Source of the DNA: Nocardia inohanensis NBRC 100128
GTDB lineage: Bacteria; Actinomycetota; Actinomycetes; Mycobacteriales; Mycobacteriaceae
Length of the DNA stretch: 64,000 nucleotides
Direction: 5' to 3'
Assembly: GCF_001612945.1 (NCBI RefSeq)
Contig: NZ_BDBK01000014.1
Coordinates: 62,001-126,000 of the forward strand
The notes under the pieces are model-generated. The model made no database searches, had not been told where the DNA came from, and was given only the letters and a program-made list of their open reading frames with translations. The position numbers were made by a program, and so were the translations under genes. Positions within the stretch are counted from its first letter, which is position 1. The number at the start of each line of letters is the position of its first letter. Shown here piece after piece: positions 25,831-34,649 of this stretch.

Positions 25831-26619
25831 ATGACAAGCGGTGGGTATGACCCCAACCAGTATCCGCAGGGCGGTGGCCAGCCCTACGGTCAGCAGCCTT
25901 ACGGCCAGCAGCCCGATCCGTACGGTCAGCAGCAGCCGGGCTACGGTCAGCAGCCCTACGGTCAGCAGCCGTCCGATCCCTACGGCCAGCAGCCGGGCTA
26001 CGGCCAGCAGCAGCCGGGCGGATACGGCCAGCAGCCGCAGCAGCCGTACGGCCAGCAGTCCGACCCCTACGCCCAGCAGCCGGGCTACGGTCAGCAGCAG
26101 CCCTACGGTCAGCAGGGCGGCTTCGGCCAGCAGCCGAACCCGTACGGTCAGCAGGACGCGTACCAGCCGTACCCGGGTCAGCCCGGTTTCGGCGGCGGCG
26201 CGCAGCCGGCCGACGTGGGGATCCGCCTCGGCGCCCGCATCATCGACGGGTTCATCGTCGGCATTCCGATGGGCATCATCGGCGCCTTCCTGCCCAACAG
26301 CCTGACCGTGGTGTGGAGCATCCTGACCGCGCTCGCCATGTTCGGCTACTTCGTCGGCATGGAGGTCGCGCAGGGCGCCACCTTCGGCAAGCAGCTGCTG
26401 AAGCTGAAGGTGCTGGCCCCCGGCGGCGGCACCCTCGACCCGGTCACCTCGGCCAAGCGCAATCTCTTCATGCTGGCGGGCATCATTCCCTGGTTCATCG
26501 GCAGCCTGATCGAGGTCGGCCTGGCGATCTGGGTCGCGGTCAGCATCAACCAGGACCCGAACAAGCAGGGCTGGCACGACAAGTTCGCGGGCGGCACCCA
26601 GGTCATCAAGACCTCGTAA
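25831..26619 (+). CDS. RDD family membrane protein with YGQQP repeats
   Basis: A 262-aa protein. Residues 1-125 are a low-complexity Gly/Tyr/Gln/Pro tail made of YGQQP-type units. The rest is an RDD domain: VGIRLGARIIDGFIVGIPMG contains the Arg and Asp residues that name the family, then membrane helices, then FGKQLLKLKVLAPGGGTLD and the final DKFAGGTQVIKTS. RDD proteins are membrane proteins of mostly unknown function, some linked to ion transport. The tail is probably cytoplasmic and disordered. Confidence 0.85.
   Translation: MTSGGYDPNQYPQGGGQPYGQQPYGQQPDPYGQQQPGYGQQPYGQQPSDPYGQQPGYGQQQPGGYGQQPQQPYGQQSDPYAQQPGYGQQQPYGQQGGFGQQPNPYGQQDAYQPYPGQPGFGGGAQPADVGIRLGARIIDGFIVGIPMGIIGAFLPNSLTVVWSILTALAMFGYFVGMEVAQGATFGKQLLKLKVLAPGGGTLDPVTSAKRNLFMLAGIIPWFIGSLIEVGLAIWVAVSINQDPNKQGWHDKFAGGTQVIKTS
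25873..26175 (+). repeat. Tandem short repeats encoding YGQQP motifs
   Basis: Repeated 12-24 nt units of the form CCSTACGGYCAGCAG encode PYGQQ and GYGQQ. More than ten copies lie in the N-terminal tail of the RDD protein. Synonymous C/T differences between units show the array is not freshly duplicated. Confidence 0.85.
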
Positions 26620-26683
26620 CCCGTTCGAAAACCTCGGGCGCGCATCCGATCCGGATGCGCGCCCGTTTTCGTACCGGCGAGAG

Positions 26684-27301
26684 CTACGTTCCGCTCGAGG
26701 CCGCGATGATGATGAAGAGCCAGTAGATGACCGCGAGCGCGAGCCCGCCCGCACCCACCCAGATCCCGGCCAGCGCCATGCCCTTGCCCTGCTGCCCGGT
26801 CTGCTTGATCTGATTCAGCGCCACCACGCCCATGATCAGGCCGGCCAGCGACAACACGCCGAACATGCACAGCAGCAACCCGACGATGGACAGGATCATC
26901 GACGCGATGGCCAGCCCGTTGGTGCCCAGCCCGGGCTGCGCGTACCCGTAGGGCTGATAGCCCGGCTGCTGATAACCGTAACCCGGCGCCTGCGGATAGG
27001 GATTCGGTCCCGACTGGTACGCCCCGCCCGCGGGCGGCGGAAACGCATTGGGCCCGGACTGATACGGCCCGGCGGCCGGCTGCGGATACGACGGCGCCGA
27101 ATTCGGCTGCGGCGGCGGATAACTCGGGTAGGGGGAGGCCGACGGCGTCTCCGGCTGCTTCGAAAGATTCGGCGCGGAGGAGTAACCGGGGGTTGGCGGC
27201 GCCGATTGCTGCGGAGCCGATCCGGAGGACTGCGCGTCCGGCGAAACACCCTCCCCGCCGTACTGCTTCCACCACTCGTCGGAATCTCCGGGATTCGTCA
27301 T
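26684..27301 (-). CDS. DUF4190 domain-containing membrane protein
   Basis: A 205-aa protein. An N-terminal Pro/Gln/Tyr-rich tail of about 115 residues, with AGPYQSGPNAFPPP and GAYQSGPNPYPQ repeats, is followed by a DUF4190-like domain with two helices (GLAIASMILSIVGLLLCMFGVL and LAGIWVGAGGLALAVIYWLFIII). The tail resembles that of the RDD protein encoded convergently next door. The function is unknown. It is divergent from the YhhQ-like transporter with only 49 nt between starts. Confidence 0.8.
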   Translation of the reverse strand: MTNPGDSDEWWKQYGGEGVSPDAQSSGSAPQQSAPPTPGYSSAPNLSKQPETPSASPYPSYPPPQPNSAPSYPQPAAGPYQSGPNAFPPPAGGAYQSGPNPYPQAPGYGYQQPGYQPYGYAQPGLGTNGLAIASMILSIVGLLLCMFGVLSLAGLIMGVVALNQIKQTGQQGKGMALAGIWVGAGGLALAVIYWLFIIIAASSGT

Positions 27302-27350
27302 CCGCCCAGCCTATTCCACCAGGCAGGTCGACCGGTATCCTGTTCACTTC

Positions 27351-28121
27351 GTGAGTGATGCATTACTTCCGGCGGACACCGCCGGCACTGGACGCCCCGC
27401 CTCCGAACACGCGGCATTCGCGAAGGCGGCGGGGGGTTACTACACACCGGTCGTGGCGCTGTTCACGGCAGTTCTGATCATTTCCAATATCTGCGCGACC
27501 AAGGGCGTGCAGTTCTTCGCCGACCATTCGGTCAAGCTCGGGCCGATCGATATCCTGCCGATCACCACCGACGGCGCCTGGTTCCTGTTCCCGCTCGCCT
27601 ACATCATCGGCGACGTGCTCAGCGAGGTGTACGGGTTCAAGGCGGCACGGCGCGCGATCTACTTCGGGTTCGGCATCCTGTTGCTGATGGTGGGCTGCTT
27701 CTGGATCGCCCGGCAGCTCCCGGCGCTCGACCCCGGCTACCAGAGCTCCTTCGACGCCGTGCTCGGCACCACGCCGCAGCTGGTGCTGGCGGGGCTGTGC
27801 GGGTACTTCGTGGGCGAGATGCTGAACTCGGCCGCGCTGGTCGCCATCAAGGAGAGGACCAAGGAGAAGCATCTGTGGGCACGGCTCATCGGCTCCACCG
27901 TGGTCGGGGAGTTCGGTGACACGCTGATCTTCTGCTCCATCGCGGCGACGGCGATCGGGATCGATTCCTGGGGCACGTTCGTCAACTACGTGGTGGTGGG
28001 TTTCGTCTGGAAGACCCTCGCGGAGGTGATCGTGCTGCCCATCACCTACCGGGTGATCGCCTTCCTCAAGAAGCACGAACCCAGTTACGAACCACTGCCG
28101 GTACCGGCGCTGGCGAGTTGA
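27351..28121 (+). CDS. Queuosine precursor transporter, YhhQ/VUT family
   Basis: A 256-aa membrane protein of the YhhQ (DUF165/VUT_1) family with about six helices. Recognisable stretches are IISNICATKGVQFF near residue 40, FLFPLAYIIGDVLSEVYGFKAARRAI near residue 80, GYFVGEMLNSAALVAIKE and STVVGEFGDTLIF. YhhQ imports preQ0/preQ1, letting cells that cannot make 7-deazaguanines salvage them. tgt lies immediately downstream, convergent, and gluQ upstream. The GTG at 27351 gives a natural N-terminus. Confidence 0.85.
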   Translation: MSDALLPADTAGTGRPASEHAAFAKAAGGYYTPVVALFTAVLIISNICATKGVQFFADHSVKLGPIDILPITTDGAWFLFPLAYIIGDVLSEVYGFKAARRAIYFGFGILLLMVGCFWIARQLPALDPGYQSSFDAVLGTTPQLVLAGLCGYFVGEMLNSAALVAIKERTKEKHLWARLIGSTVVGEFGDTLIFCSIAATAIGIDSWGTFVNYVVVGFVWKTLAEVIVLPITYRVIAFLKKHEPSYEPLPVPALAS

Positions 28122-28125
28122 CCGG

Positions 28126-28153
28126 ATGGGGTGTGGCCTTGCGCCACACCCCA
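28126..28153. terminator. Hairpin terminator between yhhQ-like gene and tgt
   Basis: ATGGGGTGTGGC and GCCACACCCCAT are exact reverse complements with a 4-nt loop. The genes on both sides converge here. Confidence 0.8.
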
Positions 28154-28155
28154 TT

Positions 28156-29403
28156 TCATTTGCCGGGGGCCTTGATCCGGCCCTGCCAGCCGGCCAGGTA
28201 CTCGGTCTTGTATTCCTGGAAATACCCGCCGTCGATGCTCTCGCGAATGCGATCCACCAGCCGAACGGTGAAGCGCTCGTTGTGAATTGTGCACAGCGTC
28301 GACGCCAGCATTTCCTTCGCCTTGAACAGGTGATGGATGTAGGCGCGGGTGTAGTGCGCGCAGGTGTAGCAATCGCAGGTGGAATCGATGGGCGTGAAAT
28401 CCCGCTTGAAGCGCGCGGTATTGATATTGAACCGGCCTTCGTCGGTGTACAGCGCGGCATTGCGCGCGACGCGGGACGGATTCACGCAATCGAAAGTGTC
28501 CGCGCCGTTTTCGATGGCGACGAACATGTCCTCGGGCTCGCTGATGCCGAGCATGTGCCGCGGCTTGGCCTCGGGCAGCTCGTCACAGCACCAGCCGACG
28601 ATGGTGCCGAGATTGTGCTTCTCCAGCGCGCCGCCGATACCGTAACCGTCGAAACCCGTTCCGCCGTCGCCACGCAACGCCTCCAGATCGCGACATGCCT
28701 TGCGGCGCAGGTCTTCGTACTGCGCGCCCTGGATGACGCCGAACAGCGCCTGGTAGGGGCGGTGCGAACGCGCCTCGGTCAGACGCTCGTGCTCGTCCAG
28801 GCAGCGCTTGGCCCAGCGGCGGGTGCGCTCCAGCGATTCCTCTTGGTAGCCACGGGTATTCATCAACGTGGTGAGCTCGTCGAAGGCGAACATGATGTCC
28901 GCCCCGAGCTGATGCTGGATGCCCATCGACACCTCGGGGGTGAAGCGATGCTTGGAGCCGTCGAGGTGCGAGCGGAAGGTGACGCCGTCGTCGTCGACGT
29001 GCGCGAGGCGTTCCTTGCCCTTGGCGATCACATCGTCGTTCTGCACGCCGACGGCCTCCATGGCCAGTACCTTCTTGAAGCCCACGCCCAGCGACATGAC
29101 CTGGAAGCCGCCGCTGTCGGTGAAGGTGGGGCCGTGCCAATTCATGAATTCGGCCAGGCCGCCGCCTTCGTCCACAATGTCCGGGCCGGGCTGGAGATAC
29201 AGGTGATAGGCGTTCGCGAGCAGCGCCTGCGAACCCAGTTCCTTCATGGTCTCCGGCAGCACCGCTTTCACGGTCGCCTTGGTGCCGACCGGAATGAACG
29301 CGGGGGTCGCGATGTCTCCGTGCGGGGTGCTGATCACTCCCGTTCGACCGTGGCGGCCTTCCAGCCGGGTACCGACTTTGAACGAGAATCCGGAATCAGA
29401 CAC
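28156..29403 (-). CDS. tgt: tRNA-guanine(34) transglycosylase
   Basis: A 415-aa enzyme that swaps guanine 34 of tRNA(Asp, Asn, His, Tyr) for a 7-deazaguanine base (preQ1, or queuine in salvage routes). The general acid/base Asp is in GPTFTDSGGFQVMS (Asp96), the substrate loop is FDCVNPSRVARNA with the nucleophilic Asp, and the zinc site is CDCYTCAHYTRAYIHH near the C-terminus. No queC/D/E/F genes are in the window, which together with the nearby transporter suggests base salvage. The start codon overlaps nothing; ATG 29403. Confidence 0.92.
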   Translation of the reverse strand: MSDSGFSFKVGTRLEGRHGRTGVISTPHGDIATPAFIPVGTKATVKAVLPETMKELGSQALLANAYHLYLQPGPDIVDEGGGLAEFMNWHGPTFTDSGGFQVMSLGVGFKKVLAMEAVGVQNDDVIAKGKERLAHVDDDGVTFRSHLDGSKHRFTPEVSMGIQHQLGADIMFAFDELTTLMNTRGYQEESLERTRRWAKRCLDEHERLTEARSHRPYQALFGVIQGAQYEDLRRKACRDLEALRGDGGTGFDGYGIGGALEKHNLGTIVGWCCDELPEAKPRHMLGISEPEDMFVAIENGADTFDCVNPSRVARNAALYTDEGRFNINTARFKRDFTPIDSTCDCYTCAHYTRAYIHHLFKAKEMLASTLCTIHNERFTVRLVDRIRESIDGGYFQEYKTEYLAGWQGRIKAPGK

Positions 29404-29470
29404 CCCGCGATGCTAATCGCACCGGCCGATACAACTCCGCCCGGCCCGTCGGGGCCGGGCGGAAAATAGA

Positions 29471-31432
29471 TCATTTACCCAGCGAGACCACGTCCGGATC
29501 CGGGTCGTCCACATTCTCGCCCTCACCATCGGTGATAGCCGCCGAGAACTGCGCTTGGTACAGGCGGTAGTACGCGCCGCGGGCCTGGAGCAATTGGTCG
29601 TGGGTGCCCTGCTCGACGATCTTGCCCTTCTCCATCACCACGATGGTGTCGGCATCGCGAATCGTCGAAAGTCGGTGCGCGATCACGAAACTCGTGCGAT
29701 CCCGGCGCAGCGCCGCCATGGCGTGCTGCACCAGCAATTCGGTACGGGTGTCGACCGAACTGGTCGCCTCGTCCAGGATCAGGATGGACGGCTTGGCCAG
29801 GAACGCGCGGGCGATGGTGATGAGCTGCTTCTCACCGGCGCTGACGCCGGAACCCTCTTCGTCGATGACGGTCTCGTACCCGTGCGGCAGCGCGTGCACG
29901 AACCGGTCCACATACGCCGCCCGCGCGGCTTCGAGGATCTCGTCCTCGGAGGCGTTCGGATTGCCGTAGGCGATGTTCTCCCGGATCGTGCCGCCGAAGA
30001 GCCAGGTGTCCTGCAACACCATGCCCATCCGGGCGCGCAGATGATCGCGGCTGATCCGGGTGATGTCGACGCCGTCGATGGTGATCGCGCCGTCGTCCAC
30101 CTCGTAGAACCGCATGAGCAGGTTGACCAGCGTGGTCTTGCCCGCACCGGTCGGCCCGACGATGGCGACCACATGCCCCGGTTCGGCGACCAGCGACAGC
30201 TCTTCGATGACCGGCGTCTCCGGTTCGTACCGGAACGACACCCGCTCGAACGCCACCCGCCCGCGATCCAGCGGCCGCGAATCCTCGACCTCGGGATCGG
30301 GGATCTGCTCGTCGGTGTCGAGGATCTCGAAGATGCGCTCGGCCGAGGCCACGCCCGACTGCAAGAGGTTGATCATCGAGCCGATCTGGGTGAGCGGCTG
30401 GGTGAACCCGCGCGAGTACTGGATGAACGCCTGCACCTCGCCCAGCGACAGCTGACCCGAGGCCACCCGCAGGCCACCGACCACGGCGATCAGCACGTAG
30501 TTCAGGTTCCCGAGGAACATGATGGCGGGCATGATCAGGCCGGAGATGAACTGCGACTTGAACGATGCGTCGTAGAGCTTGCCGTTGGTCTCGTCGAACC
30601 GCTCGCCCACCTCGCGCACCCGGCCGAAGGCGCTGACCACCTCGTGCCCGGTGAAGGCCTCCTCGACCTGCGAGTTGACCTCGCCGGTCAGCTTCCACTG
30701 ATCCACGAAGTGCGGTTTGGAGCGCTTGGCGATCAGGGCGGTGGCGACGATCGCCAGCGGCACGGTGAGCAGGGCGATCAGTGCCAGCAGCGGCGAGATC
30801 CAGAACATCATGATCAGGATGCCGATCACCGACAGCGCGGAGATGATCAGCTGACTCATGGTCTGCGACAACGTCTGCGCCACATTGTCGACGTCGTTGG
30901 TGACCCGGGACAGCACGTCGCCGCGCGGCTGCGAATCGAAGTAGCTCAGCGGCAGGCGGTGGATCTTCTCCTCGATCTCGTTGCGCAGCCGCCGCACCGT
31001 CCGGTTGATGACGATGTTGAGCAGGTACGCCTCGAGGAAGCCGAAGACCGACGAGCCGATGTAGAGCGCGAGCACGATGGCCAGCACCCGGCCCACGGCC
31101 GAGAAGTCCACGCCCACACCGGGAATCACGTCCATGCTGGCGAGCATGTCGGCGAAGGTGCCGTCGGCCTGGCGGATCTGCTCGACCGCCTGCTCCTTGG
31201 TCATACCCGCCGGCAACTGCTTGCCGACCACGCCGTCGAAGATCAGGTTGGTGGCCTTGCCGAGGATCTGCGGGCCCAGGGTATTGAGCACCACCGAGGA
31301 CACGGCGAGCACGAAAACGATTGCCAGATAGAAACGTTCGGGAGCGAGCCGGCGTAGGACGCGCTTCAGCGACGGCCCGAAGGACTTGGCCTTCGCGTCC
31401 GGCGCGCCGGGAGCGGGAGCGCCGGGCCTCAT
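29471..31432 (-). CDS. ABC exporter, subunit with canonical Walker B (Rv1272c-like)
   Basis: A 653-aa half-transporter with six membrane helices (residues about 30-340) and one ATPase domain. Walker A is GPTGAGKTT, Walker B ILILDEATSSVD has the catalytic Glu, but the signature reads VSAGE in place of LSGGQ. It pairs with the subunit encoded just upstream (4-nt overlap), and the two look like one asymmetric heterodimer. Members export drugs or lipids. The ATG at 31432 (RPGAPAPG) is used; the long frame upstream is a shadow. The N-terminal 25 residues are Pro/Ala/Lys-rich. Confidence 0.9.
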   Translation of the reverse strand: MRPGAPAPGAPDAKAKSFGPSLKRVLRRLAPERFYLAIVFVLAVSSVVLNTLGPQILGKATNLIFDGVVGKQLPAGMTKEQAVEQIRQADGTFADMLASMDVIPGVGVDFSAVGRVLAIVLALYIGSSVFGFLEAYLLNIVINRTVRRLRNEIEEKIHRLPLSYFDSQPRGDVLSRVTNDVDNVAQTLSQTMSQLIISALSVIGILIMMFWISPLLALIALLTVPLAIVATALIAKRSKPHFVDQWKLTGEVNSQVEEAFTGHEVVSAFGRVREVGERFDETNGKLYDASFKSQFISGLIMPAIMFLGNLNYVLIAVVGGLRVASGQLSLGEVQAFIQYSRGFTQPLTQIGSMINLLQSGVASAERIFEILDTDEQIPDPEVEDSRPLDRGRVAFERVSFRYEPETPVIEELSLVAEPGHVVAIVGPTGAGKTTLVNLLMRFYEVDDGAITIDGVDITRISRDHLRARMGMVLQDTWLFGGTIRENIAYGNPNASEDEILEAARAAYVDRFVHALPHGYETVIDEEGSGVSAGEKQLITIARAFLAKPSILILDEATSSVDTRTELLVQHAMAALRRDRTSFVIAHRLSTIRDADTIVVMEKGKIVEQGTHDQLLQARGAYYRLYQAQFSAAITDGEGENVDDPDPDVVSLGK

Positions 31433-33162
31433 CGAACCTCCTCCGCGCTGAGCTGGGACTCCACGATCTCGCGGTATTCCGGTGTGTCCCTGAGCAATTG
31501 CTCGTGGGTACCGATACCGGCCATCACCCCGTCGTCCAGCACCACGATCTGATCGGCCTCGCGGATGGTCGAGATGCGCTGGGCCACAATGATTACCGCC
31601 GCATTCCGGGTCTCCGGCTTCAAGGCGTCCCGGACCCGGAAGTCGGTGGCCACGTCGAGCGCGGAGAAGCAGTCGTCGAACAGATAGATGCGCGGCTTGC
31701 GCACCAGGGCGCGGGCGATCGCCAGGCGCTGACGCTGACCGCCGGAGACCGTCGTACCGCCCTGTGCGACAGGGGTTTCCAGACCCTGCGGCATCTCCCG
31801 CACGAAGTCCGCGGCCTGCGCGATCTCCAGCGCGTGCCAGAGCTCCTCGTCGGTGGCGTCCGGCTTGCCGTAGCGCAGGTTGGAGCCGATGGTGCCGGAG
31901 AACAGGTACCCCTTCTGCGGCACCAGGCCGATCTGATCGCGCAGCAGCTCCAGATCGATGTGCCGCACATCGGTGCCGCCCACGTACACCGCGCCGTCGG
32001 TGACATCGATCAGCCGCGGGATCAGGTTGACCAGCGTCGTCTTGCCCGAGCCGGTCGCGCCCACGATGGCGGTGGTGGTGCCGGGCGTCACCGCGAAGCG
32101 GATCGCGCTGAGCACCGGCTTCTCCGCGCCCGGGAACTTGAACTCGGCGAACTGGAAATCGACGGTGCCCGGATCGCCCTTGAACGGCTGCGGCAGCCGC
32201 GGCGGCTCCACCGAGGATTCGGTGTCCAGCACCGCGCCGATGCGCTCGGCCGAGACCGCGGCGCGCGGGGCCATCATCGCCAGGAAGGAGGCCATCATGA
32301 CCGCCATCAGGATCTGCATGATGTAGGCCAGCATCGCGGTGAGCGAGCCGATCTGCATGGTGCCCGCGTCGACGGCGTGCCCGCCGAACCAAATGACGCC
32401 CACCGCAGTCACATTCGAGATCAGCATGACCGACGGGAACATCAGCGCCATGTAGCGGCCGACATACAGCGACGCGTCGGTCAGCTCCGAGTTGGCCACG
32501 CCGAAGCGCCACGCCTCCTGCCGCTCGCGCACGAACGCGCGCACCACGCGGATACCGGTGATCTGTTCGCGCAGTACGCGATTCACCGAGTCGATGCGGT
32601 CCTGCATACGCCGGAAGCCGGGCACCATGCGGGTGATGATGAAGGCCATGGACAGGCCCAGCGCGGGCACCGCGATGAGCAGCAGCCAGGACAGTTGCAG
32701 GTTCTCGCGCAGCGCCATGATGACGCCGCCCACGCACATGATGGGGGCCATCACCAGGATGGTCGCGCTCATCAGGGTGAGCAGCTGAACCTGTTGCACG
32801 TCATTGGAATTGCGGGTGATCAGCGACGGGGCGCCGAAGGTGCCCACCTCGCGGGCGGAGAAGCCGCCGACCTGATGCAGCAGCGCGGCGCGCATATCGC
32901 GGCCGGCGCCCATGGCGGCCTGCGCGCCCAGGTACACCGACGCGCCCTGCGCCACGATCTGCACGGCGGTCACCAGCAGCATCACTCCGCCGATGCGCCA
33001 GATGGCGTCGATATCGCCCTTGGTGACGCCGTCATCGATGATGTCGGCGTTCAGGCTCGGCAGATAGAGCATGGCGATGACCGAGATCAGCTGAAGCACG
33101 ACCACGCCCACCAGCTGCTTTCGGTAGGGCGCGAGGAAGCTGCGGAGAAGTCTGATCAACAT
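31429..33162 (-). CDS. ABC exporter, subunit with degenerate Walker B (Rv1273c-like)
   Basis: A 577-aa half-transporter with a membrane domain (residues about 10-310) and an ATPase domain. Walker A is GATGSGKTT and the signature VSGGQ is normal, but Walker B reads IYLFDDCFSALD, with Asp in the catalytic Glu position. Combined with the VSAGE signature of its partner, one of the two composite ATP sites is degenerate, the pattern of heterodimeric exporters such as TM287/288. Gene order is as I recall for Rv1273c-Rv1272c. Confidence 0.9.
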   Translation of the reverse strand: MLIRLLRSFLAPYRKQLVGVVVLQLISVIAMLYLPSLNADIIDDGVTKGDIDAIWRIGGVMLLVTAVQIVAQGASVYLGAQAAMGAGRDMRAALLHQVGGFSAREVGTFGAPSLITRNSNDVQQVQLLTLMSATILVMAPIMCVGGVIMALRENLQLSWLLLIAVPALGLSMAFIITRMVPGFRRMQDRIDSVNRVLREQITGIRVVRAFVRERQEAWRFGVANSELTDASLYVGRYMALMFPSVMLISNVTAVGVIWFGGHAVDAGTMQIGSLTAMLAYIMQILMAVMMASFLAMMAPRAAVSAERIGAVLDTESSVEPPRLPQPFKGDPGTVDFQFAEFKFPGAEKPVLSAIRFAVTPGTTTAIVGATGSGKTTLVNLIPRLIDVTDGAVYVGGTDVRHIDLELLRDQIGLVPQKGYLFSGTIGSNLRYGKPDATDEELWHALEIAQAADFVREMPQGLETPVAQGGTTVSGGQRQRLAIARALVRKPRIYLFDDCFSALDVATDFRVRDALKPETRNAAVIIVAQRISTIREADQIVVLDDGVMAGIGTHEQLLRDTPEYREIVESQLSAEEVR

Positions 33163-33264
33163 GATGTTCGCAGGCTACCCCTGACCGGTGACCGGCGCGG
33201 CGAGGTTTTCGGCGCGGTGATGAGGAGTGCGCCACGTCACATCCGGACCGCCGCGGGTATCGCT

Positions 33265-33780
33265 TCAGATATCCGGAGAGTCCAGATCCCGCCACGAGGT
33301 TTGCACGACGCCGCCGGTCAGACGGGGTCTGCGGGTCCAGGCGTCGGGGTCGTGCAGCAGTTCGTCCAAGAAGGACGGCAGCAGATCGTGCGCGATATCG
33401 GCGATCGTCACCCGCTCCAGCACCGACCGGATATTCACCCGCAGACCGATCCAGACCCGTTGCAATGGCTCGGCCGCACCGGCATAACTGACATCCTCCG
33501 GCCGCTGGCCGCGCACCGAGGCGAGCGGACCCTCCACGGCGCGAATCACATCGGCGATGCTGATCTCCGCGGCCGGGCTCGCGAGCCGGTATCCGCCATC
33601 GGGTCCGCGGCGGCTGGTGACCAATCCGCCACGCCGCAGATCCGCGACCACCGATTCGAGCACCTTCGGCGGGATGTCCTGAGCGATCACGATGGCGTCG
33701 GCCTTCACCGAATCCGGTTGCGCCTTGGCGATTTCCACGAGCGTGCGCACCGCGTAATCGACCTTCGCGGTGATGTGCAC
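33265..33780 (-). CDS. Rrf2 family transcriptional regulator lacking cluster cysteines
   Basis: A 171-aa winged-helix repressor of the Rrf2 family. The N-terminus MHITAKVDYAVRTLVEIA, the recognition region PPKVLESVVADLRRGGLVTSRRGPDGGYRLA and ISIADVIRAVEGPLA are diagnostic. The loop that carries three Fe-S cysteines in IscR and NsrR reads RGQRPEDVSYAGAAEPLQRVW here and has none, so an Fe-S cluster is unlikely. It lies downstream of a TetR gene on the same strand. Target genes are unknown. Confidence 0.88.
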   Translation of the reverse strand: MHITAKVDYAVRTLVEIAKAQPDSVKADAIVIAQDIPPKVLESVVADLRRGGLVTSRRGPDGGYRLASPAAEISIADVIRAVEGPLASVRGQRPEDVSYAGAAEPLQRVWIGLRVNIRSVLERVTIADIAHDLLPSFLDELLHDPDAWTRRPRLTGGVVQTSWRDLDSPDI

Positions 33781-33849
33781 GGGGAACTCCTGATCTCCTG
33801 GACGCTGAGCGAAAACCTTATCGCGCCACCCGCACTCCGATTCGCCCGG

Positions 33850-34437
33850 TTATCCCGCCGGATAGAGCACGCTGAGCGCGGAATCCAGCAGTACCTTCTC
33901 GATGTGGTCGATATCGACCTCGGGGGCGATCTCCTGGGAGAGCATGGCGGTGCCCAGCACCTGCATGGCCGCGGCCGCGCGCAGCTTGGCCGTGTCGTCG
34001 GCGTCCGGCCCGGCCACCCAATCGCACATGCGGCGATGCAGCTCGATGATGTCGGGGTAGCGATTGCCGAGGGCGTTGACGATGGCCACGGTGTCGCGCA
34101 TGCACAGCACGCCGGTATCGCGGTAGCGCAGCGTCGAGTGCAGGTTGGTGGTCATCACCTCGCGCACCCGCTCCGGTGAATGCTCGAGCCCGTCCAGGCT
34201 CTCCACCAGCGCACGCTGATCCTCGAAGATCGGCTCGATGATGGCTATGAGCAAGTCGACTTTGGAGGCGTAGTGGTAATAGAGCGAGGCTTTTGTGATT
34301 CCCACCGCATCGGCGACCTCGCGCAAGCTGGTCTGATCGAAGCCTTTGGCCGCGAATAATCGGATGGCGGCCTCGCGAATCGCGTCTTTGGTGCTTCTAC
34401 CTGCGACGACACTCACGGAACCAACTGGGGCGACCAT
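33850..34437 (-). CDS. TetR family transcriptional regulator
   Basis: A protein of up to 195 aa with the TetR helix-turn-helix AAIRLFAAKGFDQTSLREVADAVGITKASLYYHYASK at about residues 25-60 and a variable C-terminal ligand domain. It is transcribed away from the MMPL gene, with a palindrome between them that is a likely operator, so local repression of the MMPL gene and autoregulation are inferred. A GTG about 8 codons inside the frame (VSVVAGRSTK) is an alternative start. Confidence 0.85.
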   Translation of the reverse strand: MVAPVGSVSVVAGRSTKDAIREAAIRLFAAKGFDQTSLREVADAVGITKASLYYHYASKVDLLIAIIEPIFEDQRALVESLDGLEHSPERVREVMTTNLHSTLRYRDTGVLCMRDTVAIVNALGNRYPDIIELHRRMCDWVAGPDADDTAKLRAAAAMQVLGTAMLSQEIAPEVDIDHIEKVLLDSALSVLYPAG

Positions 34438-34522
34438 TCGTTCATCCTCTCACCACGTCTCCCGCAGCGAGCAACACCACTAAAATCGAGGTTGTTCCTC
34501 CGCTTTGCCACTCGGTAGTCTA

Positions 34523-34538
34523 CCTACCGCACGGTAGG
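34523..34538. promoter_or_regulatory. Palindromic operator candidate for the TetR/MMPL pair
   Basis: CCTACCG and CGGTAGG are perfect inverted 7-mers around CA. A further partial copy (CGGTAG) lies a few bases upstream at 34513-34518. The site lies midway in the 210-nt divergent region, where a TetR dimer would be expected to bind and cover both promoters. Confidence 0.6.
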
Positions 34539-34649
34539 CAGAATTTTCGTGGAGGCGGGGTTCGACAGGGTTTCCCGCGGCTGAACTGCCTACGCGCTGC
34601 TCCAAGACCTGCACATCGCATGCCCGCACCAGCGCCAGGAGAACCCCTC

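Noticed and set aside
31321..34179. 952-codon plus-strand open frame opposite the ABC exporter
   Set aside because: A GC-driven shadow of the exporter and regulator genes, with no recognisable motif.
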